The translations under genes were made by a program, and so were the position numbers. The notes beneath the pieces are model-generated. The model searched no databases, had not been told where the DNA came from, and was given only the letters and a program-made list of their open reading frames with translations. Positions 7,313-14,703 of a stretch of DNA of 64,000 nt are shown here, one piece after another; position 1 is the stretch's first letter; each line of letters opens with the position of its first letter. This DNA is from Sphaerisporangium album (GTDB lineage: Bacteria; Actinomycetota; Actinomycetes; Streptosporangiales; Streptosporangiaceae), in the NCBI RefSeq assembly GCF_003323745.1, contig NZ_QOIL01000001.1, positions 124,001-188,000 of the forward strand. The letters run 5' to 3'.

Positions 7313-8260
7313 TTATCGCGCTCGTGCCGCCTGGCGCACGTAGGGCGAGCGGTCCGTGGTGCGCAGCCGGATGCGGGTGTCCTCGGGGCAGCGGGGGTTC
7401 ATGGCCGCGTTCTGGCGGATCTGCACCGGCTGCCGGTAGTGGGTGAGCGCGGTGAGCGTGGCGGGCGGGCAGGCCGGGTTGACCGCCAGGCGCGCGCGCA
7501 CTCGCGGTTCGGGGTCGGTGGCCAGCCACGCGGCCACGACCGGCGGGAGCGCGGGGTTGCCGGCGGCGCCGAGCCGGACGTCGAGGCAGTCGTCGCGCAT
7601 CAGCGCCGTCAAGGCCGGTTCGGGAGCGGCCGGGTTTTGCGCGACGCAGGCGCGGACCAGCGGCTCGGGGTCGGCCGCCAGGACGGTCAGGACGCCGGGG
7701 CCGGCCATCGCCGACTGGGCGGCGCGGCAGCGTACCCCGGGCGCCTGGTCGCGGGCGGCTGCCTGGACCATCTGCTGGGTGAGGTTCGGGTTGAACATGG
7801 CGCCCATGCGCTGCCAGTCGCTGCCCAGTACCGCGAGGGTCTCCAGGTGCTCCTGCGGCAGCGCGGGGTTGCCGGTGGCGGCCTTGCTGATGATGGCGTA
7901 CGGGCTGTAGGCCAGATCGAGCAGCACGTCCGCGGGCGTGGCCCGGTTCTTGGCGACGTAGGTGCGCACGGTGATGAACCGGCTTTCGGCCAGGACGCGC
8001 AGGGTGTGCTCGTCGGTGCCGGCCGTGGCCAAAAGCGCCTCGGCCAGCGACCGCAGGTGCTCGGCGAACGTCTGCTCGCCATCCCCGAGCAGTTCCTGCG
8101 GGTCGCGGTCGCGCGCGGTCTGCTCCTCGGCCCCGCGGGCGAAGCTGGCCAGCTTTTCGGCCACGGGGGAGGCCACCAGCAGCACCGTGAGGTAGTCGAG
8201 GTTGTCGATGGTGTACGGGCCGGGCCAGTCGAAATGCGGAAGGAACCGTCGAAGGGTCAT
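7313..8260 (-). CDS. Leucine-rich-repeat-variant (LRV/HEAT-like) helical repeat protein
   Basis: 315 aa. The C-terminal two thirds are about seven imperfect 24-25-residue repeats built on VR-x-x-(V/A)-AxNPALPPxxLxxLxxD: ATGNPALPQEHLETLAV, AQNPAAPEPALTALMRD, AAGNPALPPVVAAWLAT, AVNPACPPATLTAL, AAMNPRCPEDTR. Such solenoids usually bind protein or nucleic acid and have no enzymatic motif. The N-terminus (FLPHFDWPGPYTIDNLDYLTVLL) is unassigned. AGGAGGT precedes ATG 8260. The gene lies exactly between two copies of a 116-bp junction repeat, which marks it as an inserted module. Function unknown. Confidence 0.75.
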   Translation of the reverse strand: MTLRRFLPHFDWPGPYTIDNLDYLTVLLVASPVAEKLASFARGAEEQTARDRDPQELLGDGEQTFAEHLRSLAEALLATAGTDEHTLRVLAESRFITVRTYVAKNRATPADVLLDLAYSPYAIISKAATGNPALPQEHLETLAVLGSDWQRMGAMFNPNLTQQMVQAAARDQAPGVRCRAAQSAMAGPGVLTVLAADPEPLVRACVAQNPAAPEPALTALMRDDCLDVRLGAAGNPALPPVVAAWLATDPEPRVRARLAVNPACPPATLTALTHYRQPVQIRQNAAMNPRCPEDTRIRLRTTDRSPYVRQAARAR

Positions 8261-8284
8261 GATGGGGGTTACCTCCTGATCTGG

Positions 8285-8400
8285 TGGATCGGGGATGGTG
8301 CGGGCGCGTCCGGCGTGGACGTTCTTGGCGGAGTGGCGACGCCGGTACGCGCCCGTCGTGCTCGGGGGACGGTCAGGCGAGTAGCTCGGCGAGCATCGCC
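8285..8400 (-). repeat. 116-bp direct repeat, right copy
   Basis: Covers the last codons of the NUDIX-fusion gene, its stop codon at 8373 and the following hairpin (8302-8354). It differs from the left copy by a few substitutions and compensating single-base indels. Here it occupies its presumed original position. Confidence 0.85.
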
Positions 8401-9497
8401 TGGTGCGCGGCGAACACGGTGCCGCCGAGGGCGGCGAGGTGGTCGACGAGCTGCTCGTAGGTGTCGGAGGGGATCCATTCGGCGCGGTCGGCGTCGTCGG
8501 CGCCGGTCAGCGTGGGGAACTGGTCGCGGGGCCGGGTGCCCATGTGGGCGCGGACGGGCACGGTGACCATCCATGCCTCGTCCGAGGCGCGCGGGTCGGG
8601 GACGACGCGGGCCGGGAGCGCGATCAGAATGGCGTCGTTCTCCCCCAGGGCGAGCCCGGTCTCCTCGGCGAGCTCGCGGATCGCGGCGTGGGTGGGCTCC
8701 TCGCCGGTGTCGACCTTGCCGCCGGGCAGGGCGCATCCGTGGCCGTCTCCGCGCCAGATCATGGCGATGTACCGGTGGCCGTCCTGGTCGTGGAGGGTGG
8801 CGATGGCGTCGGCGCAGACCTGCTCTCCCCAGTGCCCGAGCTCGTTACGTCCGTAGCGGATGCCGGTCGGCGCGCAGGGGTTGAGCGGGCGGCCGGCCAC
8901 GACCTGGAACGGCACCAGGGCGGCGGCCTGCCGGGCCTCCCAGTCGATCTGCGAGGGGTCGGTGATCGGGTCGGCCCATCCCTCGGTGACGCCCCGGCTC
9001 AGCACGTCGGGGTCGGTGTGGGTCACGGGCTGGTCGTCTGCGTGGTGGGCCAGCGTGAGGAGAGGCTTGTCGACGTCGCGGTGTTCGACGGTGACGTCGA
9101 TGCCGAGCAGGGCCAGCTCGTTGGCCAACGCTTCGGTCAGGGCTACCGAGCGGTGGCGGCCGCCGGCGCATCCGATGGCCACGCGCACCAGGTGTTGGGG
9201 GCGGCCCGTGGCGTCGTGCAGCATGTCGGCGGTCATCGTGGTCAGGTTGCGCACCAGACCACGCGCGCCCGGAGTGATCATCACGTGCAGGTACACGTCC
9301 GCGGCCAGGCCGGTCTTGTCGCGCATGGCCGCGTCGTGGTGCGGGTTGCGCAGGTACCGGCGCGCGTCGATGGTCAGTTCGGCCTCGGGGGCCGGGGCGT
9401 GGCCGTAGCCGAACGAGGTGACCGTGACCGCCTTGGCGGCCGCCGTCGTCGCCGTGGCCGTGGCGGTGGAGCTGGGGGCGGTGGAGTTGAGGGCCAT
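8373..9497 (-). CDS. RapZ C-terminal-like domain fused to a NUDIX hydrolase
   Basis: 374 aa. Residues about 20-145 resemble the C-terminal domain of RapZ/YvcJ proteins (SFGYGHAPAPEAELTIDAR near the start, then VAIGCAGGRHRSVALTEALA). In RapZ this half binds RNA and amino-sugar phosphate, but the P-loop kinase half is absent. Residues about 225-374 are a NUDIX hydrolase with a complete box (GKVDTGEEPTHAAIRELAEETGL). pSAM2 encodes a NUDIX-motif immunity protein, Pif, that blocks transfer between element-carrying cells, so a Pif-like role is possible. ATG 9497 has GAGAGGAAC upstream. Substrate unknown; the domain fusion is the notable point. Confidence 0.85.
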   Translation of the reverse strand: MALNSTAPSSTATATATTAAAKAVTVTSFGYGHAPAPEAELTIDARRYLRNPHHDAAMRDKTGLAADVYLHVMITPGARGLVRNLTTMTADMLHDATGRPQHLVRVAIGCAGGRHRSVALTEALANELALLGIDVTVEHRDVDKPLLTLAHHADDQPVTHTDPDVLSRGVTEGWADPITDPSQIDWEARQAAALVPFQVVAGRPLNPCAPTGIRYGRNELGHWGEQVCADAIATLHDQDGHRYIAMIWRGDGHGCALPGGKVDTGEEPTHAAIRELAEETGLALGENDAILIALPARVVPDPRASDEAWMVTVPVRAHMGTRPRDQFPTLTGADDADRAEWIPSDTYEQLVDHLAALGGTVFAAHQAMLAELLA

Positions 9498-9541
9498 GAG
9501 GTTCCTCTCCTGACGGTGGGGGCGGGGGAGCCGGTCCGCTC

Positions 9542-9606
9542 CTCCGGGCACCCGCCCGGCCCCTTGGAGAAAGGGCAGGGCCGGGCGGGCACCCGCAACA
9601 GCGACG
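9542..9606 (-). repeat. Intergenic hairpin cassette, copy A
   Basis: A perfect 12-bp stem (9551-9562 with 9578-9589) flanked on both sides by gggcaccc and ending gcacccgcaacagc. Related cassettes lie at 16395-16446 and 17192-17252. Each starts within about 6-17 bp after a minus-strand stop codon and precedes the next gene. It may act as a terminator, attenuator or mRNA-stabilising stem. Confidence 0.7.
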
Positions 9607-9622
9607 GGCCGAGGGGCCGGGG

Positions 9623-10015
9623 TCAGACGTTCCACTCGTGCGTGGCCGGGGCGTCGCCGGCCCGGCCGGTGCTGAGGTAGTGGTGGAGCCTTTCGACCCC
9701 GGCCAGGAACTCCTCCGCGGTCGGGGGCAGGGTGTGGCGGTGGGTGAGGTGGGCGGCCGTCACGTTCCTGTGGTGGCGCTGGATGGCCTCGGTGCGTGCC
9801 TCGATGTCGCGCAGGCCATCGGCGGCCTCGGCCCACCGGGCCAGCGGGTCGACGGCCCGCAGGACCTTGCCGGCGTCGGCGAGGTCGGCTGGGACCAGGA
9901 GGACGGCGGCGGTGCTCAGCACCGCGCGGCGTAGCTGGTCGCAGGCGTAGGCCGCCCGGCCCGAGATGGGCGTGGTCGGCGTGGTCGGCGTGGTCGGCGT
10001 GGTCGGTGTGGTCAT
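9623..10015 (-). CDS. Hypothetical 130-aa AICE protein
   Basis: A soluble, mostly helical protein with no recognised domain. The N-terminus is a low-complexity (TTP)5 tract encoded by five 9-bp tandem repeats (ggcgtggtc units at about 9970-10014), so its length may vary between strains. The centre (CDQLRRAVLSTAAVLLVPADLADAGKVLRAVDPL) is followed by a His-rich helix ending THEWNV. That C-terminus resembles the end of the 117-aa domain at 12671 (EEKWNVG). Gene 3 of a run downstream of the translocase; function unknown. Confidence 0.65.
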   Translation of the reverse strand: MTTPTTPTTPTTPTTPISGRAAYACDQLRRAVLSTAAVLLVPADLADAGKVLRAVDPLARWAEAADGLRDIEARTEAIQRHHRNVTAAHLTHRHTLPPTAEEFLAGVERLHHYLSTGRAGDAPATHEWNV

Positions 10016-10284
10016 TGCGGTTCTCCCTTGGTTGCGGTGAGTGATGGCGAATGGTGATGGCGGCAGGCGGTGGGCGGTGCCGGGGAGGGCGAAGGCGTGG
10101 GGGTCGTGGGGGTGTGCGGGTGCTCCGGGGAGGGGGGGTCCGGGGCGTTCCGAGGCTCTCGGGAGGGGGGCTGGTTCGCCCCGCACACCCCGCACACCCC
10201 GCCGTTTGAGCTGGTCAGGCGGGTGTGTGGGGTACACGTGGGGGGTCGTGCATGGTGTGGGGGGTACACGTGTACCCCCCACGG
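10016..10284. promoter_or_regulatory. Non-coding gap after the translocase gene; 26-bp palindrome and repeats (candidate clt/terminator)
   Basis: A perfect 26-bp palindrome at 10257-10282 (arms gtggggggtacac) ends 3 bp from the translocase stop codon. The motif ggggtacacgtg recurs at 10229 and 10261, and the motif ccccgcacacccc occurs in tandem near 10181-10203. In Streptomyces elements the TraB recognition locus (clt) lies next to the translocase gene and contains short repeats, so this is the best clt candidate. The palindrome could equally be a terminator. No gene is supported here. Confidence 0.55.
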
Positions 10285-12615
10285 TCAGGCGGTGGCCCAG
10301 TTGGCGACCTCGCGCGGCACGTCGATCTCGCCTCGGGCGATACGCTGCGCAACCGCGACGAGGTCGCCGCGCTCGTAGCCGCGGCCGCGCTGGCCGCCCC
10401 GGGAGAACGGGTTGGGCAGCGGAGCGACGCCCAGGGGGCGCAGCAGCGCGGCCAGGGCCAGGACGTCGCCGCGCTCGCCGTCGTGGTCGACGGCGAGGAT
10501 GCCGAGCGCGGCGGCCAGCTCCTCGCTGTGCAGCCGGGTCGTGCGCGCGGCGTCGAACACCTCCAGGGCGCGGCGCAGGATCTGGGGGACGGGACGGGCT
10601 GGGGCGGCGGGGAGCTGGTCGAGCTGGGGACGCTGCGCGGCGCCGTGCCCGTCGCCGGGCGCGGTGGTCTGCTCGGCGTGCAGGCGGCGGGGACGGGGCG
10701 GGTCGGGCCAGGCCGCCGCCCGCGAGACGCGCTCCCCGCTGGCGGCCGCGGCGCGGTTGCGGAGCAGCTCGTGCGGGGCGGGCCAGGCCGAGGCCGACCC
10801 GGTGACCTGGGCGACCGGCGCAGCAGGCCGGGGCACCGGGTGCGCGGCGCGAGGCTGGCTGTAGGGCTGACGGCGCATCGGCACCACGGGGGCGATCTCG
10901 GCGCCCTGGCCGCCGTGCTCCTGGCCATGCTGGTAGCCGTCGAAGTCCTCGTCTTGGTCGCCGAGGTCGGCGAACGCGGCGCGCATCCGCTGGTAGCGGG
11001 TGGCGTAGGCGTGGCCGGCGACACGGGCGCTGGCCTCGTCCAGCTCGGGGCGGCGGCGGCTGATCTCCAGTGAGGCGGCGACGATCTGGGCGGGGTTGAT
11101 CTCGGCGACCTTCAGCGCCCGCGGGGTGGTGGTGCCGTCGCGGCCGAACGCGCACCCGGGGCCGGCCAGCTCCTCGGGGTCGATCGCCCGGTACATCTGC
11201 GCGGTCATGCCGAACAGGTAGGTCAGCTCGGCGGGGTCGGAGACCAGCATGCCGACCGCCCACGCGCACTGGGTGATCACGTCCCGGGAGATCAGCCCCT
11301 GGGTCGCCCGCAGGCTGGACAGCACGACGTTGACGCCCTCGTTGCGGGCGATCCGGATGACCTCCTCCAGGCCGTCGCGCAGCTTGCCCTTGGGACTCTT
11401 TGGCTGGTGGCGGGGGTTCATCACCTCGGCGCCCTCGTCCAGCATGATCAGGATCTCGGGCAGGGCGGAGGACACCGGCAGCAGGTTGCTGTTGGCCTGG
11501 ATCTTCAGCTTGCGGTAGGAGCGCTTGCGGTCCTTGGCGATGCGGATCGCGGCGTCCACCATGACCTGCGCGTCCTCGATGGTGCAGGCGGCCCAGTCGA
11601 TCGCCGGGCGGCCGGTCTGGCCCTCCAGCCAGGCGTGCAGCCACGGCTGGGACATGCCGCCGCCGTTGAGGTCGATGTGCCAGACCAGGGTGTCCACCGC
11701 CCGGCCGTTCTCGCCGGTCACCACGTGCAGCAGGTTCGTCTTACCCGAGCCCTTCTGCCCGACGATGAGCCCCGAATGCTGGCGCAGCTCAGCTTGGGCG
11801 GGGGCGCCGTCCTTGTGGAACCCGTAGGTCATCGGCTCGTTGACCGACCGGGGCGACAGCTCCCCGGAGTACGGGATGGACTCGTGCAGCCGGTTCTTGG
11901 TCGCGACCTTGAGCAGGAACTCCCCGCGATGGGCACCGGGGAGCACTTCGACGCCGCACCCGGCCGGGAGCTGGGCGTCGGTGGCCAGCGCGTCGGCGCG
12001 CATGGCGACAAGGCTTCGGGTCGGGGTCTGCCCGCCCGCCCCCTGCAGGGGCAGCAGGCAGGTCAGAGTGAGTCCGCCGCCGCCGGGCCAGTGCTTGACG
12101 TCGGTGACCTCGATCCGGGCCTTGCAGACCCGGAAGAACCGGGCCTGCCACTGCTCGGCGATGACCGCGTCCCGGCGCAGCAGCACACCCGTGCGCGTCT
12201 GGCCGCCGGCCACCGAGGGCCGGGGCCGGGTGCGGTGGGCCAGGGAGTGGAACACCACCGACCCCAGCGCCCCGACCCCGAGCGTGAGCATGCTCTCCCG
12301 GGTCCACGGGGTCGAAGCGGTCAGGCCCCAGGTCAGCCAGCCGCCCGCCCCGGCCCAGCAGCCCAGCCGGTAGAACAGCGCCGAGGGGGCGAGGTTGCGC
12401 TTGTGGGCCTGCACGATCGCTCCGGCGCATCCCACGGTGGCCGCCGCGACCGGCCAGAACGGCGCGACGTCGGCCACATCGCCGAACGCGGCCGCCGCGG
12501 CCAGGGCCAGCGTGCCCATACCGGCGGCGCTGACCGGGCCGCGCGGGGCGAGCGACCAGTCCAGCCGCCCGGCCCCCGATGTCGAGGTCTTCTTGCTGTG
12601 CTTGGCGGTGGTCAC
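10285..12615 (-). CDS. FtsK/SpoIIIE (TraB-type) conjugative DNA translocase
   Basis: 776 aa, GTG start with AAGGGA upstream. The N-terminus has two pairs of hydrophobic segments (about residues 30-70 and 85-125) for membrane anchoring. The motor domain shows Walker A LIVGQKGSGKTNLLH, Walker B EILIMLDEGAEVMNP, and VVLSSLRATQGL. The C-terminal 250 residues are Pro/Arg-rich and end in a winged-helix-like region (HSEELAAALGIL...). In actinomycetes one such hexameric motor moves double-stranded element DNA to the recipient mycelium. It follows the spread genes and precedes the candidate clt region. Strongest transfer marker of the element. Confidence 0.93.
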   Translation of the reverse strand: MTTAKHSKKTSTSGAGRLDWSLAPRGPVSAAGMGTLALAAAAAFGDVADVAPFWPVAAATVGCAGAIVQAHKRNLAPSALFYRLGCWAGAGGWLTWGLTASTPWTRESMLTLGVGALGSVVFHSLAHRTRPRPSVAGGQTRTGVLLRRDAVIAEQWQARFFRVCKARIEVTDVKHWPGGGGLTLTCLLPLQGAGGQTPTRSLVAMRADALATDAQLPAGCGVEVLPGAHRGEFLLKVATKNRLHESIPYSGELSPRSVNEPMTYGFHKDGAPAQAELRQHSGLIVGQKGSGKTNLLHVVTGENGRAVDTLVWHIDLNGGGMSQPWLHAWLEGQTGRPAIDWAACTIEDAQVMVDAAIRIAKDRKRSYRKLKIQANSNLLPVSSALPEILIMLDEGAEVMNPRHQPKSPKGKLRDGLEEVIRIARNEGVNVVLSSLRATQGLISRDVITQCAWAVGMLVSDPAELTYLFGMTAQMYRAIDPEELAGPGCAFGRDGTTTPRALKVAEINPAQIVAASLEISRRRPELDEASARVAGHAYATRYQRMRAAFADLGDQDEDFDGYQHGQEHGGQGAEIAPVVPMRRQPYSQPRAAHPVPRPAAPVAQVTGSASAWPAPHELLRNRAAAASGERVSRAAAWPDPPRPRRLHAEQTTAPGDGHGAAQRPQLDQLPAAPARPVPQILRRALEVFDAARTTRLHSEELAAALGILAVDHDGERGDVLALAALLRPLGVAPLPNPFSRGGQRGRGYERGDLVAVAQRIARGEIDVPREVANWATA

Positions 12616-12670
12616 CGTGGGATGTCCCTTCTGGATGTGCGGGTGGATCAGGAGCGCGCGCCGGGCCGGG

Positions 12671-13024
12671 TCAGCCGACGTTCCACTTCTCCTCGCCGGT
12701 ACGCGGCGCCTCGTGGCGGGCCATGTCGGCCTCGTGCACGGTGCGGAAGTGCGGGCCTACCTGCTCAGCGATCTCGACCAGCGAGATCAGCCCCGTGTAG
12801 AGCTGGCCCAGCAGCTCGATCACGCTGGGGTCGATCGGGTACTCGCTCTCCCACCGGGTGGTGATCGTGCGGATGGCCAGCGCGACGTTGGCCGGGACCT
12901 CGCCGAGCATGTCCATGTGCATGGCCACCTCGGTCATCTCGTCGGTGCCGTAGGACGCGGCGGCCGCGTGCATCTCGGCCGACAGCGTCACCAGCGGAAA
13001 CCCAGAGCTGCTGGACTCGGACAT
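12671..13024 (-). CDS. Probable internally initiated 117-aa protein (C-terminal part of the preceding frame)
   Basis: MSESSSSGFPLVTL begins at ATG 13024 with a strong AAGGAG ribosome-binding site 8 bp upstream, embedded in frame in the larger reading frame. The domain is acidic and helical (HMDMLGEVPANVALAIRTI, SVIELLGQLYTGLISLVEIAEQVG) and ends EEKWNVG. Independent small genes of this kind commonly stand just upstream of the FtsK-like gene in actinomycete elements. Either two products come from one frame, or a stop codon between formerly separate genes was lost. Confidence 0.6.
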   Translation of the reverse strand: MSESSSSGFPLVTLSAEMHAAAASYGTDEMTEVAMHMDMLGEVPANVALAIRTITTRWESEYPIDPSVIELLGQLYTGLISLVEIAEQVGPHFRTVHEADMARHEAPRTGEEKWNVG

Positions 13025-14425
13025 ACGTGATCTCCTTGGTTGGTCCGACGACCGGGGCCGGGGCTGTCCCGGGCGGCCGGCGGGGGTGGATGCATCGGCC
13101 GTGCCGGTCTGCTCCGGCTCGGCGCTCTTGCGGATGAACAGCAGTTCCTGGCCGCACTCGCAGGTCAGGGCGCGGGCGGTTTCCCCGGCGGCGAGCGTGA
13201 CCGTGTGCGTGGCGCCGCACCGGGCGCACGTGGCGCTCACCGTGGTACCGGAAGGGGTGGCCTCGGGAGCGGCGTCCGGGGCGGCCGTCTGCGAGCTGGT
13301 CTCCTGGCCGGTCTGCGTCTCGGCCTCGCGGCGGGCCTTGCGCTCGGCCAGACGGCGCCGGATCGGGCCGCTCAGCCACGCCACCAGCGCCACCAGCTCG
13401 GCGACCAGCCGCACCCGGCCCCGCCCCCACGCCTTGCGGGACGCCGCGCGGGACGCCTTCCAGCCCTTGGCGCCGGCGGCCGCCCGCCAGCTCGCCGACG
13501 CCCGGCCGCCGGTCACCCGGTCGGCTAGCGCGGCCGCGCGCCGCCCGGTGGCGCGGGCGGCCTTGCCGGTCCAGCTCGCGCCTTTCCCGGCCGCCCACTT
13601 GGCCGCCCGCCCGGTACGGGCCCCGGCCCGGCCCACAGCGTGCGCGGCCCGCACCGCCGGACCGCCCGCGCGCCGTCTCCCGCCGCTGGTCGCACGCGGC
13701 ACGCCCCCACCTCCACGAGTACGGGACCGGCCTCCACCGCCGCCCCCAGAGCCTGATGAGCGGCCGGACGAACCACGACCGCGGGAACCACCACCGCCGC
13801 CCAGGGCCGAGGCCAGACGGCCGAACGCCCGCCGCGCCCCGCCACCAGCACCGCCGCCGCCACGGCCGCCGCCCGGCGTGCCCAGACGCGACCCGGTACG
13901 CCCGGCCCGGCCGCCCCCGCCAGTGCCCGGCCGGCGGCCACCGGCCGACCCGCCGCCACCCGCGTGGCCGCCACGGCCGCCGCCCATCAGCGAGCCCAAC
14001 CGCGGCCACGACGACGAACCGCCCAGCCCGGACGCGCTCCCGCCTCCGGACCGGCCTTCACGCCCCTCGCGGCCCCGGCGGAACCGGGTATAGGCCGCCC
14101 CACCGGCAGCGGCGGCACCGGCGGCCAGGCCCCACGGCCCCGCCACCTCGAACAACCCGTAACCGCCCAGCCCGGTGGCCAGCACCCCGGCGGCCAGCAA
14201 CTGCCCGGCCGCGATCCCCGGCCGCTCCTGCTCCTCGTCCTGGTCGCCCTCGTCCTCTTCGCCGTCCTCCTCGGCAGGCAGGCGGGGGTCGGGCGCCTCC
14301 TGGAGCAGCTCGGCGTCCTCGCCCTCGGGCACGTCGACCGGAACGGCCGGGGTGGCGGCATCGCCGGGGCCAGCGGTCGCGGTATCGGTCCGGGTGCCGG
14401 TCGTGGTGTCGGTCTCGGTGGTCAT
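12671..14425 (-). CDS. SpdB-like Gly/Arg-rich membrane protein reading in frame into a 117-aa domain
   Basis: 584 aa if translated as one protein. From the N-terminus: an acidic region (EGEDAELLQEAPDPRLPAEED), two hydrophobic segments (about 75-115, LAAGVLATGLGGYGLFEV), then about 230 residues of Gly-, Arg- and Ala-rich sequence. A hydrophobic stretch (LVAELVALVAWLSG) and a zinc-ribbon-like CARCGATH...CECGQ follow, then the MSESSSSG domain with no stop between. Its ATG overlaps the upstream stop as ATGA. Membrane and low-complexity features suit plasmid-spread (Spd) proteins. The last 117 aa probably also start on their own (separate entry). Confidence 0.65.
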   Translation of the reverse strand: MTTETDTTTGTRTDTATAGPGDAATPAVPVDVPEGEDAELLQEAPDPRLPAEEDGEEDEGDQDEEQERPGIAAGQLLAAGVLATGLGGYGLFEVAGPWGLAAGAAAAGGAAYTRFRRGREGREGRSGGGSASGLGGSSSWPRLGSLMGGGRGGHAGGGGSAGGRRPGTGGGGRAGRTGSRLGTPGGGRGGGGAGGGARRAFGRLASALGGGGGSRGRGSSGRSSGSGGGGGGRSRTRGGGGVPRATSGGRRRAGGPAVRAAHAVGRAGARTGRAAKWAAGKGASWTGKAARATGRRAAALADRVTGGRASASWRAAAGAKGWKASRAASRKAWGRGRVRLVAELVALVAWLSGPIRRRLAERKARREAETQTGQETSSQTAAPDAAPEATPSGTTVSATCARCGATHTVTLAAGETARALTCECGQELLFIRKSAEPEQTGTADASTPAGRPGQPRPRSSDQPRRSRMSESSSSGFPLVTLSAEMHAAAASYGTDEMTEVAMHMDMLGEVPANVALAIRTITTRWESEYPIDPSVIELLGQLYTGLISLVEIAEQVGPHFRTVHEADMARHEAPRTGEEKWNVG

Positions 14426-14703
14426 GGCATCGCTCCGCAGTCGAACAGCGGCTCCTGTAGCTCGCACACCTCGCACGGCTCCCACACGCGGCGGTCGTGG
14501 CGCCCGGGGTCGTTGCACTGCTTCGCTGCCGGGACCTTCGGCAGGCCCGCCACGTGCTCGTTCAGGTCCCACTCGGCCAGACGCCGCGCCGGGTGTTCCT
14601 GGCCGGTCGCCCCGCACGTGCAGGCCAGGCGGTAGAACCGGTGGCCGGTCTCGTCCCTGTGGCGCTCGATGGCCGGGAGGTGCCGGACGACGGCGGGCGT
14701 CAT
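14422..14703 (-). CDS. 93-aa cysteine-rich (zinc-ribbon-like) protein
   Basis: Contains CTCGATG, a central QCNDPGRH, and CEVCELQEPLFDC, i.e. two CxC/CxxC pairs likely to hold a metal ion. Basic and soluble. Both ends overlap neighbours by ATGA, so it is translationally coupled between the DUF2637 protein and the Spd-like protein. No family assigned; nucleic-acid or membrane-complex adaptor is a guess. Confidence 0.7.
   Translation of the reverse strand: MTPAVVRHLPAIERHRDETGHRFYRLACTCGATGQEHPARRLAEWDLNEHVAGLPKVPAAKQCNDPGRHDRRVWEPCEVCELQEPLFDCGAMP

Noticed and set aside
9961-10014. Short tandem array as a CRISPR or regulatory repeat
   Set aside because: It is five 9-bp units coding for the TTP tract at the start of the 130-aa protein; a simple coding microsatellite.
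10012-10269. Pro/His-rich frames around the palindrome region
   Set aside because: Composition reflects the local repeats; no start site, and frames exist on both strands at once.
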